NCBI GenBank assembly: GCA_964019695.1
Contig: CAXHUL010000237.1
Span: 1 to 64,000, forward strand
Length of the DNA stretch: 64,000 bases
Source of the DNA: Loripinus fragilis
Lineage: Eukaryota > Mollusca > Bivalvia > Lucinida > Lucinidae
Direction: 5' to 3'
Shown: one piece after another, positions 23,601-35,252 of the stretch
How positions within the stretch are numbered: the stretch's first letter is position 1
Layout: each line of letters begins with the position of its first letter
Notes under the pieces: model-generated
Seen by the model: only the letters and a program-made list of their open reading frames with translations
The model's database searches: none
What the model was told of the DNA's origin: nothing
Program-made: the position numbers and the translations under genes

Positions 23601-24780
23601 ATATAAACCATATGACGTATATTATGAAAATTAAGCAATGTATATACAGTCTTGAAAGTCGTAATATAAATTACATATTGTCACACAGATAACAAAATGA
23701 TAGCTTAAACTACAAACGATGTTGAGTTCAGCCTTTCCCCTTTGAATTTCAATATAATGCTCATATTTGAACAAAAGGGCTTTCATAAAGCATTACATGC
23801 TAAATTTTAGAATGAAAATAGACTTACCTTATTAAGCATGTTTTCAGGGTTATTATATTAACCAGTTTATAACTCTTAAAGTTTTTGTAATAAAACAAGC
23901 TGCTTGCCGTCATAAAATGGCCCATTACTTGTCATTTGGAACAGACATTTAAAACATGAATGCTAAATGAGAATGCTTATCAAATGAAACTATTTAACAG
24001 CATTCCAATGGTTTTACTGGGGGTAGTTTAAATGTAACATAAAAAATGGGACTGAAATGTTCTTATATATTACATGAAAAGTTGGCAAATTTGAATACTC
24101 AGGTACTACCTTAACAACCTTATTTACATTATTTTTGTTTTAAAAAAAGAGGGGTAACGTAGTTAACATGCTGGTACACCGTCAGAGAGCTAACATGTTT
24201 CAAAAAGCTTAGTCAGAAACATAAATTATGCGAACACTTTATTTTAATTGCAAGGCACACAACATTTTCTAGAATTATATTTCTGTGCACAATATGTTTT
24301 TCCTGCATACTGACATCAAATTGACGTCAATTTGACGTAAAATTGAAGTTCACTTTAGATCAAATTTTCATTTTAGTCCACCTATAGACGTTTAAGCCAC
24401 ATCAACCCAATAAACAACACTAAATGCGATTAACTTAGGTATATACAGGACTAGCAGATAAAAGCTGTCTGATTCATGTGAAAAGACGGTACGTCAATTT
24501 GTGACGTCCCTGTGACGTTAATACTGCAAGATCTTTTTCCTTAATTGGAATATATTTCTCTAGTTGAAAATCGATATGAATCACTTTTACCCAAAAATGC
24601 ACACGGGGGCACAAATTTCTAAAAAGCGGCCTACACTAAAAAGCCGGTTGCGTGTTCAAACGGTTGTTGACAGCGGAATCCAACATTAATCATGGTATTT
24701 TGTCTTTCGTCTATAGGGGCCAGTTTTTGCGAAGTATTACAAACTTTACATTACAAGCTTTTGACATTTTGTCATACCCA
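23601..24780. other. AT-rich stretch; two small clusters of GACGT motifs
   Basis: No gene found. TGACGTCA occurs at 24,322-24,329 followed by TTGACGTAA, and 24,490-24,520 has ACGTCA and two TGACGT. These resemble CRE half-sites, but the region also shares repeat sequence with 6,160-6,210, so function is unsupported. Confidence 0.45.
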
Positions 24781-24976
24781 CAGTAAAACCTGTGTAAAAC
24801 GGCCACTCAAAAATAGACAAAACAATTATATTAATGACAAATGGCACCGTAGCTTAATGAAGATCGAGAGTATTGCCGATTGCTCCCTTGGAGCATTCTG
24901 GAATACTATTGACCTGCATTCATGGAAACCAATTTTCCGTCTTTTTGAGAGTGGCCGTTTTACACAGGTTTACTGG
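24781..24976. mobile_element. Foldback MITE (family A), 196 bp
   Basis: Ends CAGTAAAACCTGTGTAAAAC and its near complement GTTTTACACAGGTTTACTG, with interior hairpin GATTGCTCC/GGAGCATTC. Best-preserved ends of the family. Confidence 0.85.
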
Positions 24977-25319
24977 TATATGATAATGTAGCATTACAAT
25001 GCTCGACAATGTCCTAAACGATGACAGCGCTGGGCACTGTTATATAGTCTCTAAAAGCTCATGTGCTGGCTCAAATTACGATTTGTTTGCCATTTAATAT
25101 GCAAGCAGCGAAGGCTATTTTTACAGGGTTTTTTTGTCTAAGCCTTAGTCACAGTACCAAAATAGCATGTGCAGTGTTTGTTCAATTTTTGAAAGATCCC
25201 CCCCCCCACACACACACACACACTAATTTTAAGGAGGGGGAGGGCGGGGGTCGCTAGCGATCGACTTGCGTTTTTGTTTGCTTACAATAGTCGCACAAAG
25301 CAATGACCAAAAACAAAAC

Positions 25320-25640
25320 CCCCATTTGCAATGAGAGTGGCAACAAGCAATGGCAATGGACAACAGAATCACCGCCTTAGAACGGACCGCAACTGAGACC
25401 ACATGGTTGGGGTTGGAGTCTTAATGATATTTTTCTGTTCAAAAGGTGAGTATGACCAGGAAATTCCCCAATCACACTGCAGACCAGAACAAAAGAAGGA
25501 CCAAATTACAACAACAACAGAATCGCCGCCTTAGAATGGACAGCAGGCGAAGCCACTGGGGAGCTTAAGATACTGGCGCCAAAACTTCACCCTAGATTCT
25601 GCTGTTGTAAGATTGTGTAGCTCTCATAAAGGCTTCCTAA
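25320..25640 (-). mobile_element. Penelope-like 3'-tail fragments (family G)
   Basis: Two partial copies on the minus strand: 25,360-25,420 (CACCGCCTTAGAACGGAC) and 25,440-25,640 (GAGTATGACCAGGAAAT, CACTGCAGACCA, CGCCGCCTTAGAATGGACAG, CCCTAGATTCTGCTGTTG). A CA microsatellite precedes them near 25,201-25,222. Confidence 0.6.
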
Positions 25641-26648
25641 CTTATGCAATGGATCATCACAGAGTAACAATCTAATCATGATGAAACAGAAAAGGACTCA
25701 CGAGAACCAAGTTGGACCAGAGTGTGTACAAAGACAAGCATCAGGCACCAATCCACCGATGGGACTAAATAGTTTAATTTCAATCTGGAGCTTCATCAAA
25801 TGTCCATACATCGCTGTTGTGAAATGTGAGGGCTATGGTGAGACCATGAATTTGAGGACACAGACTCCTCTGAGATTTTGCTCACACCATACAACCGGCT
25901 GCTATGAAGACAGGTTACTAACAATGATGACAGATATGGGATTTTCTGTCCCATGGAGGGTGGGTTATAGTTTTCGGTTGGCAAAATTGTTAGAGAAGCT
26001 CTATGGTACTCTGTGGTGGATGAGTACACTTGTTAGTGTTGAGAGATCCTACAGAAGCAAGCTGACGTTATATCTCTCACAAATGAAACCACACTTGATC
26101 ATCATTTCAGAGGTTTCTCGAGGAAAGTCACAAAAAAACGGTTATCTGATCAGGTTGTTCGTCTCTCCGTCAACGTCTGCGGTCTGCTATTATATACAAT
26201 AAAACTACTATCATTCTGCTACATTTCTGCCAAATTTGAAGCCGCAGTTTGATTTTATAAAGTTATTGGAGCCCATCAAAGACGACAGGTAGAGGAAAAA
26301 TGGCTGCCTTTGTCAACTGATACATTTTGAAGTGGCTGTCTTTGATGGCAGGTCATGAATTTTAGTGGCTAACATTGATGACAGGTCATAGTTATACAAA
26401 GTTTCTTTTGATCAACACATTTCTTCAGCCTTTGGTCTCACTTGAGAGCATTAATGATCTTCCATATTGCATTTATGTCAAAATAAGTTGGTTAATTGAT
26501 AATGAGCATAGGTAAACAGTCTAGATCCATACCAGACACTGTAGAAACAGGGTTCATACTGTTTGTAAAGGATAAAGATACAAAAAATAAACTCAAAATG
26601 CATGTCTAGATCAGATATCATTTTGATGACAAATGGGCGTATCCACTT

Positions 26649-27833
26649 TGTTACGATGCAGAATGGATGGAACAACAGAATCAGTGATGGTTGCGTATAC
26701 GCACAAATACGCAAAGGTTTAGGTATGCACCTGGTCACCTATTTGAACCATGATACGGTACCTTTTCTACTAATAGTCCCGATAAAAGGGCGGTTTGTCT
26801 GAGATGGAATTCATTGTGTCTATATTTATTAACGCTTGCACGATTTCGTTACTTTTCTTGAAGATCTTGGAGATCTTGTGCACTTTTCACTATATAAAGG
26901 ATGGAATTTCCCATTCTTGTTAGGGGACATTAAAAAGATACCGTTGAAAGGTTCGATATAGAGACGCTATTCATTATTATAAAAGAATCGTCTCTGATTT
27001 GTTGTCCCCTCCTACGTTGGAGGCTGAATGTTGGTGAGCCGCATGATTGATACCTGAGGGCACTTATTAGCTGTTCCCCTCAGGCCACGAACAGTGTGGA
27101 TCAGGCCCCAATTTTTACGACCAACCACGTAGACTAGACCGAGTTGGGAGCCAACCGGCTGGAATTGTTATAAGTGAATCTGACATCCCAGCGTGGGGAT
27201 ACGATCAGGAACCGTTGTATAGGAAGAACCACTTATACTAAACTTGACGTCTAGAAAGACGATCAACATTACGCGCAAGAAATTCTATGCGAATCAGGTG
27301 AAGACCAAAATACAGGATCGATCACATTCTTATAACCTCAGCGCCGATTGTCTGAAGTAGACAACGTGCGGCTAAGAAGATATAGTGTTCGCGAGACGCG
27401 TAAATTACCAACAGTTATAGTGCTCGCGAGACGCGTATAATCTTGAGAGTTCTCGTCAATACTGACTGAAGTATTAAAGGGCCCAATTTTTTTTCTCTGA
27501 AAACTTAAGTTATATGTGAATCATATTCTTTACGTCTTTTATTTCTGACTAGTTGACGTACATCTAGAGCAGGACACTCTAAGATTGATTCTAATTGAAA
27601 TGATCTTAGAGTGGCAACTTGCCCTAGTATAGGATGGTCAATTAGACAGAAATAACAGCGTAGGTGGTGTCATTGTATATCAATGTGTTGTTGATGTTTT
27701 CTTAGTACATGAAGTACTGAAAAGTTTTTGCTAGTTGTGTGCATTATTTTTCCCTGGTAGCATCGTCATCGCATAAAGGAATTTTCCAATAAGATTTCCC
27801 CTCTTCCTTCCTGAGCGGCTTTATGTCGTAACA
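26649..27833. mobile_element. Possible solo LTR, 1,185 bp, inserted in the left arm
   Basis: Comparison with the right arm of the inverted repeat shows an extra 1.2 kb here. It begins TGTTACGA and ends TCGTAACA, the TG...CA form with a short inverted repeat seen in many LTRs. It has a TATA-like CTATATAAAGG near 26,890 and a direct repeat of TCGCGAGACGCGTA near 27,390 and 27,426. No clear target duplication was found and there are no internal retrotransposon genes. Orientation is uncertain. It could instead be another insertion with short inverted ends. Confidence 0.45.
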
Positions 27834-28176
27834 ATGGTGAGATTAGTGAGATCTTGAGTTTTGTAATATAAGTTATTTCATAATTTGTGCTTTAAGGACA
27901 GTGTTTGGTTTGGGTTGTGCCACTTCCTGGCCATTGCTCATGTTATGATTCCAGTCAGTGCCAGAACCTGGTGACAATATTACACCTCCCCTATACAAAT
28001 CAACGGAAAGTTGTGAATCACGGCTACAGGCTAAATTGCAACAGATAATATCCTTATCTTTCAACACAGCAAACATATGTTCAGCCTGGATATGGTATAA
28101 GTTGACATCATGTGATGTTGAAAGCTAAACAGGAATGGTGTCTACTGGCGTTTTGACTGTTATCTATTGTGTTAGG

Positions 28177-28325
28177 CCTTGGTAACCAAAGTATTTGTTA
28201 AACAGGTTTTGGCAGCGGATCACAATTTGGAATATTTAGAGTTTTAGGACCCCTTAGATTGACCCCTATTGATGGATCCATATCGTCAAAATCTGTAAAA
28301 CAAATACTTCGATCACCAAGGCACA
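28177..28325. repeat. Palindrome in the spacer of the long inverted repeat
   Basis: CTTGGTAACCAAAGTATTTGTT near 28,177-28,203 pairs with AACAAATACTTCGATCACCAAG at 28,297-28,322. Confidence 0.65.
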
Positions 28326-28388
28326 ACACCATAGATACCAGCCAAGAAGCAAGAAGACATCATGCCTGTTTTGCTTTCCACATTATAC

Positions 28389-28501
28389 AATTGATGCATT
28401 CTTTTGAAGTTAACATCAGGATTTCTCAACCCGAGAACAGTGAACATCACTTTCGAGGGTTGACTAATCCTGATGTTAACCAAAAAAGAATGCACCAATT
28501 G
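28389..28501. repeat. Palindrome with about 43-nt arms
   Basis: AATTGATGCATTCTTTTG...AACATCAGGATT pairs with AATCCTGATGTTAACC...AAGAATGCACCAATT. It produces overlapping frames on both strands that should not be read as genes. Confidence 0.75.
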
Positions 28502-28674
28502 TTTTGTTATATGACTCTGTCTCTTTTTTCCTTGTTTTATTTTAAGTATTTTCATATTTATAAATTTACTCAAGTCAGATGATCCTAGTGCACTTACACT
28601 AGGAAGAATATTTCAACAATACACATCCCAAATTTCTGCAACTCTTATGAGATAAGCAAAATAATTGCATTTAA

Positions 28675-28898
28675 CCCATATATGCCTAGTGTCCTTTTTC
28701 TGGGACATAGGCAAATAGTGCTAACCCAGATCAGAAGCCACAGTCTAACAAGGTGTCTGATCAGAGTCTCCACTGTTCGTTTGCATAAGTTGCTATTGAA
28801 ATTTGAATAAAAATGAGAGATACCACCTAACATACCTTAAAACAGAAATGGACTGTTTCAATTGATAACGGTGGGAAATTCCCTTCGGCATAAATGGG
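28675..28898. mobile_element. Kolobok-like MITE, TTAA-flanked, 224 bp
   Basis: TTAA (28,671-28,674) and TTAA (28,899-28,902) flank inverted ends CCCATATATGCC / GGCATAAATGGG. TTAA duplications and TTAACCC ends are typical of Kolobok-type MITEs. A relative of similar size is at 54,537-54,776. Confidence 0.75.
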
Positions 28899-30429
28899 TT
28901 AAATGCTATTCTCATACAATGCACAAATTCAGAGTTCAACACCTGTGAAATATACATAAGAAACAAGTCCATGTTTCAATGTCTATTTTTAGCTGTCAAG
29001 CAGCAGTGACAAAGGTCATGTCATCTTGGCTAGATTTAGTTCAATCTATTTTTAGCTCTCTGTCAGCACTTACAAAACTAATGTTAACCTATCTTTAGCT
29101 CATCACTGTTTGACATCATGATCTGTCACAACCAGTGCAGGCTAGTTTCAGCCAATCAGAGGAGGTCTTTTATAGGAGTCATATAACAACACATGATGTT
29201 AACTTGCATACCATAACCAAGGCTGAAAATATTTGCTGTGTGGAGAGAACAGGATATTATCTGTTGCCCTTCAGCCTTTAACACTGATTCACAACTTTCC
29301 ATTGATTTGTATAGGGTAGGTGTAATATTGTAATATATTAAACCATAATCAAATATTTTACTGTGGGGGAAGATCAGGTTGCCATTCAACCTGTAACAGT
29401 GATTAACAGCTTTCTGTTGATTCATATAGGGGAAGGGAAATTTTGTCACCAGGTAATGATACTACTTTGAACAAAAACAACATGAGCAGTGACTAGGAAG
29501 TGGCACAACCCAAACTAAACCCTGTCCTTAAAACCCAAACTTGCAATGACTGACATTACAAAACTCAAGATTACAATGAAAAGTGGATATGCCCATGTGT
29601 CATCTTACTGATATCTGATCAAGACGTACATTTTGAGCTTATTTCTTCTAAGAAACAGTATGGACCCTGTTTCTAAAGTGCTGGTCTGGATCTAGAATGT
29701 TTACCTATGCTCAATATCAGTTAGCCAAATGACAGATAAGATTATTTTAACCTGAATACAATATGGAAGATGATTTTTGCTCTCAGTTGTGACCAAAGGC
29801 TGAAAAAAGTATGTTGATTCAAAGTAACTTTCTATAATTATGACCTGTCATCAATGTTAGCCACTAAAATTCATGACCTGTCATCAAAGACAGCCACTTA
29901 AAAATTTATCTGTTGACAAAGGCAGCCATTTTTCCTCTACCTGTCGTCTTTGATGGGCTCCAATAACTTTATAAAATCAAACTGCGGCTTCAAATTTGGC
30001 AGAAATGTAGCGGAATGATAGTAGTTTTATTGTATATAAGTGCAGATCGCAGACTTTGACAGAGAGACACACAACCTGAACAGATAACCGTTTTTGTGAC
30101 TTTTCTCTAGAAACCTCTGAAATGATGGTCAAGTATGGCTTTATTTGTAAGAGATATAACGTCAGCTTGTTTCTGTAGGATCTCTGAACACTAACAATTG
30201 TACTCATCCACCACAGAGTACCAGAGGGCTTCTCTAACAATTTTGCCAACCGAAAATGATAACCCACCCTCCATGGGACAGAAAATCCCGTATCTGTCAT
30301 CATTGTTAGTAACCTGTCATCAAAGCAGCCGGTTGTACAAGTAAAATTTCTCCTTGCCATGCTGAATATTTTATGCACTACACTCTTCTCCCAGGAACCC
30401 TACCCAATTTTATCATCTTACTTGTAACC

Positions 30430-30550
30430 TGCAGCATTCCACTTGTAAACAGTGTGGATCTTGATCAGATGGCTTCTTCAGAAGCCAGCTGATCTGGATC
30501 TACATTGGGTTCAAAAAAGGATAAATCCGGCTTCAGCAGAACAAGAGTTA
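30430..30550. mobile_element. Kolobok-like MITE, truncated
   Basis: The palindromic core TCAGATGGCTTCTTCAGAAGCC...CTGATCTGGATC leads to a right end CAAGAG-TTAA at 30,542-30,550. Its other end is missing. Confidence 0.5.
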
Positions 30551-31592
30551 AACAATAGACAAAAAAATAAAAACACAACAAACAAATGTATTTGTTGTAA
30601 AATTTATCACAGATTATAGCTTTTATCAGTAATGTACATGAATATATATGACTAGATGACATAATAGTGAAAGAAACAACAAACAAGTCTGATAGATTTT
30701 GGTACTTAGTCGAACAACGAAGGCTTAGACAAAATGCACAGACTAGCCAGAACCTTCGCTGTTACACATACACAGAGCAGAGATGTAGACGAAGACTTCA
30801 GCTAAAATTCCTATCTCTTGCCCTACTGGATACTTCAGCATGTGCGTTCGTAGGAGGCTTTGTGCGTATTTGATGAACAACCAATATCTCATGAGCTGGT
30901 CCAAGTGCAGGTTTCATTTAAAAAAAACAAGTTTATAGCATACATGTATTAGTAGTTGCTTCCAGATAGACCCAAGAATTTCGGGTAAAGGATTTCAGTG
31001 GCTTTGTTTTAACCGTATTGGTTCTTATAGCCGCACTGTGTGCAATGTGACAACCTCTTTAGAAAAAAGTATAGATCCATAATTTTGGCTTTTAAAGAAG
31101 TCATCTGATCCTGTTTTCAACCAAACGATCAATCCATATTGATAATGAATATGCACCACTGGATTGTTCGTTACTGGCCCAGAGTTATGTTACTGAACAC
31201 GAACTTAATTCTGCTCAAACGTTAAAATGCCAACAGAATATGCAGGATAAATACTACATATATCACATGTAAGAGCTTTAGAAACAAGAAATACGGATCC
31301 ATTTCCAGCACTTTAACATTATGGTTTCATGCCCACTTGAGTTAAGCATGAAACTGTTTTATAACTCCGGAGTCAGGTATATACAACCCTTAAAGAGCTG
31401 GGTGTATTTAAAGGGATTATTTACGCGTATATATAAAGTCTATCAAAACCTAAAAAAAAAGGCATAAAACCCACAGCAAATGTATTCATCCTTGCCCTGA
31501 AGTGTCACACCATGAGGAAACTCTCTCATGTAAAGATCCAAAATTGCGAGCTACAGAGACAGTCTGAGATTATCTAAAATATTGAAGGCTTT
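30551..31592. other. No gene seen; degenerate repeat piece at 30,700-30,900
   Basis: 30,700-30,900 resembles the degenerate 110-bp repeat of 5,640-6,060 (GGCTTAGAC, GCACAGACTAGCCAGA). The remainder is AT-rich and featureless. Confidence 0.45.
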
Positions 31593-31722
31593 GAGGCTAT
31601 AAAACTTGAGTACAGTCTCAAACTGAAAATAAAGCGTAATGATTGGCTGCTTGCGGACATGTGTCCGCAAGCAGCCAATCATTGCACTTTATTTTGAGTT
31701 TGAGAGTGAGTTTTATAGCCTC
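31593..31722. mobile_element. Foldback MITE, 130 bp hairpin
   Basis: Outer arms GAGGCTATAAAACT / AGTTTTATAGCCTC; inner arm CAATGATTGGCTGCTTGCGGACA is matched almost perfectly across the centre GGACATGTGTCC at about 31,657. It lies downstream of the bZIP stop codon. Confidence 0.85.
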
Positions 31723-32059
31723 GGGGCCAGAATATTAATGATGTATCGTCCAGACAGCAAACAAGAATGGCACTATTCGTAGAATATTCTGGATGCAATG
31801 ATACCATGGAATCGTTCTGACATCAGTCCAGTGATAATATTTATCAAACAATATACAGGTACATAATTATTTTCTCAAACTTGGGTCTGTGCAAAGTTCC
31901 ACCAATCTTTTGAAACAGAACTCAGTGTCTTATTTCACAATCTTTCCTTAGGCACCCCGAAACTGTTCTCAGATAAGGAGTCACTTGAGATTCTTTTGTA
32001 GTGTTTTGCTACACTTAAGATTTGTCACTTAAAATATCTTGGTATACATGTAGGTTATG

Positions 32060-32209
32060 TCATCTTCGCACATATGGGTCACCATGTGACATGAAGGGAC
32101 ATATCTTTAAGTGGTCCTCCAGTTCTTTTCTAACTTTCTCTTTCTCTTCACGTAGCTTCTTTAATTCGTATCGTAGCTGAGTGTTGTGGGCTTCTATTCT
32201 GTTGCATTT
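32060..32209 (-). CDS. bZIP transcription factor, last coding exon (leucine zipper and C-terminus)
   Basis: Minus strand; begins just after a TTTTTCCTTCAG acceptor (AG complement at 32,210-32,211) and ends with TGA at 32,060-32,062. It encodes 49 residues, starting KCNRIEAHNTQLRYELKK and ending PFMSHGDPYVRR. Joined in phase 0 to the exon at 33,198-33,305, it completes a coiled coil with heptad hydrophobics (L, I, L, L, V, L) after the basic region. The HLKICP near the end resembles the H-x-C tail after the zipper in BATF, ATF3, JDP2 and Fos proteins. Known role of such proteins: dimeric nuclear DNA binding at AP-1-like sites. Which subfamily this is cannot be fixed from two exons. Confidence 0.85.
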   Translation of the reverse strand, partial: KCNRIEAHNTQLRYELKKLREEKEKVRKELEDHLKICPFMSHGDPYVRR

Positions 32210-32752
32210 CTGAAGGAAAAATGAAATAAATCGCAATTATAAAACAGCTACACTAAGATAATTAAACAACCTCAAAACGGTAATTTTAGTGGAGTGAGGG
32301 GGGTTCAGACTGTTCGTCTTTCCGTCACTATTTCAAGGGGTTTGTTGATTAACTTGCGTAGGTTTTGTCCGCTTTGGGTCACATTTGCACAACGCATTTA
32401 ATAGCCATTAGACAATACATGTTTGTAAGGAAATAAAGAACTGAAGAATTAGTATTGCGAAATTTTAAGTAATGCCACTTTGTAATTTTAGCCGTATGAA
32501 AATTGCAACATACTAGTGAAATCATCTCAGTGTATCCTTTCAATACTTTACAAGTAGACATATTAAAGATGTGCATGAAAGGTGGAATGCTGACAATGTA
32601 ATTTTTGTAGAAGGGACAATACACGCACAATAAGGATTGTCAAATAACATGGGGCACATGCAACTTTATACAAAGATTGTATGGTATGGCCTTGGTGTGC
32701 TGTATGGGGTGTGGTGGGTGGAGGAGACGTGTTGTCCTAAAATATTGAGTTT

Positions 32753-33136
32753 TAGGCCAGATTTTTTATTAGTTGATTTACGGGAATTTTTTTTCAGATT
32801 TAGGGTCGAGGGGACGAAAAAAAAAGAAAAAAAAAGCTCTGACTGGTCATTTTCAGAGCTTTTTTCAGAGCTTTTTTTTTAATATCTCCAGAAAAAAAAC
32901 AGTAAAACTAGTAAGGTAAACACCAACAGTCTGTATTAAATCTTTAAATATTTCATCATTTTTCTAAAAATCTGGACAGGACAATCACTTTTAACAGTGT
33001 CACTCTCAAAAATAATATTTAGAGTCGGCGGATAAAATAAAAAAAAAAATAGAAATTGAATTTTATTTTTTTTCTACTTTTCGAAAAATTACAGTAGGAG
33101 GGTTCGTAAATCAACTAATACAAAATTCTGGCCTTA
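32753..33136. mobile_element. MITE, 384 bp, inside the bZIP intron
   Basis: Inverted ends of about 32 bp: AGGCCAGATTTTTTATTAG with TTGATTTACGG at the left, CGTAAATCAACTAATACAAAATTCTGGCCTT at the right. The interior is poly-A/T-rich. Its right edge is about 60 nt from the splice donor at 33,197. A short TTA flanks both sides and may be the target duplication. Confidence 0.8.
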
Positions 33137-33197
33137 GCACGACTTTAGAATAGTTAGTGGCGTTTAAATGTGTTCTTATGACAAGTGGTTTTTGTAC

Positions 33198-33305
33198 CTT
33201 CTGTAGCTCCTCTGCTCTCAACTTCTGTCTCTCTCTAAATCTCTGAGCTGCAACTCTATTCTGTACTCGTCTGTTCTCAACTTTTACAACCTCCTCTTCC
33301 GACAA
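33198..33305 (-). CDS. bZIP transcription factor, basic-region exon
   Basis: A 108-nt, 36-codon exon on the minus strand. The acceptor TTCTATTGCAG lies just upstream (33,306-33,308) and the donor AAG|GTACAA just downstream (33,195-33,197). Both borders are phase 0. It encodes the DNA-binding basic region NRRVQNRVAAQRFRERQK, with the invariant Asn and Arg of the N-x7-R bZIP signature, and the first zipper residues (ELQK). The intron to the next exon is 988 nt and contains a MITE at 32,753-33,136. Exons upstream (higher coordinates), including the start codon, were not found. BATF/ATF3/JDP-like is the closest guess; moderate certainty on subfamily, high on bZIP. Confidence 0.88.
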
Positions 33306-33308
33306 CTG

Positions 33309-34205
33309 CAATAGAAGAAATGGAGCGATATAAGAAACAGTTTGTCAATTGCAATTGATGGAGAAATGAGACAATTGGTCAGCCCATGAGAGAAGCCCTA
33401 AAGGATACGTATCACATATGCAATAATTTTTTTTTTAAAACGCCCATGCGCGGACTTGTGAGCACTTCTCCATGCACCCAGTAAACAACTTTCTAACAAC
33501 GTCATTTCAACGTCGATGCGACGTGTAACGACATAGACACGACGTTGTGTTGAAGTATTGTATTTACTGGGTGCACATCGAACGAGCCTGTTCCTACGGA
33601 AAACTTAGGAAATACATAAGCAGAATGCCGCTTAACTGGTATTATGGAAAGCGAGAGTTTAAGCCTCAGGAAACGAATATGTCGTTTTTAAAATTTTGTA
33701 GGTTCTCCATATTTTCGAAGGAACCGTTTTTGCCAGATATTCATCCAGTGGTGCTAGTGATTTAAATTTTGGTTTAGGTCTTCATTTAATCAGTATTTGG
33801 GCCTGGTCGTGAGAAACCCTGTCTTCGGGGTTTCCGACCAGGCCATGCTGAAACCAGCCTGCCCAGTTACAGAGATTAGCTAGAATCTTGAAATTTTGCA
33901 TGTGACATGTTTAGTTATCGTACATTCAAGACAGCGAAAAGCAAATGGAGGTGGTCAGACTATGTAGATGCGCTGGCTGGTCTGCGCCCTTGTTCGCATA
34001 CAACAAAGTCGGGGTTCCTTGCGGCGAGGCCCATTTGGATTTGTCAGTAGAGCTATGTAAATGGATAGCCAATGACAAGAGAATTATGAAGAGTTACTGA
34101 GTAATAGAACTTGTGGGTGGTCAAAACGTAGACTCGCCCCCGTCGTTAAACTTGTTTATTTCTCAAAACAAAAATATATTTTTCATTGATTCCTTCGATC
34201 TAATT
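33309..34205. other. No exon found; one strong small hairpin
   Basis: Expected to hold upstream bZIP intron. GGCCTGGTCGTGAGAAACCC / GGGTTTCCGACCAGGCC forms a hairpin at 33,799-33,844. 33,495-33,545 contains several AACGTC/GACGT pieces. No exon with a basic-region neighbour was recognised. Confidence 0.45.
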
Positions 34206-34444
34206 TGAGCCGTGACATGAGATTTCCAACAGTTTGGTATGTGCAACCAGTAAAGGCTCAGACCAGCCTGCGCATACTCGCAGACTGATCAGAGCCTTTG
34301 CTTGTCGCTTGAATATTCAATGACTGTTAAGCTACTGACAGAACATCATTTATAGCTTCTAGGCTTAAAAGGAGGCTGCACAGGCTCGTCTGAATCTACA
34401 CTTGTCAAAATACCACATTGTTGGAAATCACGTGTCACGGCTCA
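34206..34444 (+). mobile_element. MITE family B, 239 bp, intact ends
   Basis: Ends TGAGCCGTGACATGAGATTTCC and GGAAATCACGTGTCACGGCTCA. The most regular copy in the window. Confidence 0.88.
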
Positions 34445-34573
34445 TTTATGTTCTAAGAGCAGAAAGAAAAGACAACTCTGACTCTTGATGGGAAAATAAT
34501 GTCTTCATCAGTTTTACAAACAGCTCTAATAAACATCACAGAAAAACAATCGGGGAGCTGGTCTGGTCAAAAC

Positions 34574-34889
34574 TATATGAGGGTCTGGATGGGGGGTCTG
34601 GTATTCACTATTCATTAAAAATTATTTAGCCCCTCATTCATCTCATTAAAATTTTGGGTTATTCATTAAAATAAGACCAATTATTCATTAAAAGTAAGAA
34701 AGGTGGCAAAGAAATCTGTTTATTAACTATTCATTAATTTTTCTTCAATTCATTAAAAAAATAGGATTATTCATTAATTTTAGGCCCTCATTATTCACTA
34801 CTCATTTTTTTTGGCTCATTATTCACTATTCATTATAAAAAAGGGCCATTATTCACTAATCATTATACCCCATCCAGACCCTCCTATAT
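34574..34889. mobile_element. MITE with ATTCATTA-rich interior, 316 bp
   Basis: Ends TATATGAGGGTCTGGATGGGG and CCCCATCCAGACCCTCCTATA. The interior repeats ATTCATTA or ATTCACTA about fifteen times, always in the same orientation. It lies directly between two family-B MITEs. Confidence 0.8.
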
Positions 34890-35252
34890 GAGCCGCAGCA
34901 TGTGATTTCCAACAATTTGACAAGTGTAGACTCAGACGAGCCTGTGCATTTGACATTTTGACAAGTGTAGACTACGACGAGCCTGTGCAGCCTCCTTTTA
35001 AGCTTAGAAACTCCAAATGATGTTTAGTCAGTAGCTAAACAGTCATAGAGTATTCAAGCGACCAGCAAAGGCTCTGGTCAGACTGCGCGTATGCGCAGGC
35101 TGGTCTGTAGTTCGAGTTTAGTGGTTTTTCTTTAATTTGATATTTGCCATGGCTAATATCAAAATATAGAAAAGCCACTTAAACATCAGAGAAGGCTCGG
35201 ATTAGCTGGTCTGAGCCTTTGCTGGTCGCACATACCACAATGACATGACTCA
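34889..35252 (-). mobile_element. MITE family B with a roughly 100-bp insertion
   Basis: Starts TGAGCCGCAGCATGTGATTTCC and ends GACATGACTCA. The family core (AAGCTTAGAAACTCCAAATGATG, CAGACTGCGCGTATGCGCAG) is intact but split by extra sequence near 35,107-35,205. It also has a short internal duplication of GACAAGTGTAGACT. Confidence 0.8.

Larger units (their letters stand above)
25891..30336. mobile_element. Long inverted repeat (about 1-kb arms), probable composite element
   Basis: ACAACCGGCTGC at 25,891 starts an arm that matches the reverse complement of the right arm ending at 30,336 (GCAGCCGGTTGT). The left arm is 25,891-26,648 plus 27,834-28,120, split by an LTR-like insertion. The right arm is 29,186-30,336. 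Shared landmarks include GCCCATCAAAGACGACAGGTAG and TGGGTTGTGCCACTTCCT. Arms differ at many bases and several indels, so it is old. Frames at 25,678-26,202 (plus) and 29,977-30,378 (minus) are the two arms read the same way; they share VPWRVGY and GTLWWMST but belong to no family I know. Confidence 0.75.

Noticed and set aside
24322..24329. CRE palindrome TGACGTCA as a promoter element
   Set aside because: No gene start nearby, and the area overlaps a dispersed repeat.
25678..26202. 174-codon frame as a gene
   Set aside because: Its second half is one arm of the long inverted repeat and reappears at 29,977-30,378; no known domain or splice context.
28259..28582. Overlapping 107- and 86-codon frames
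   Set aside because: They straddle a palindrome, which makes the two strands alike.
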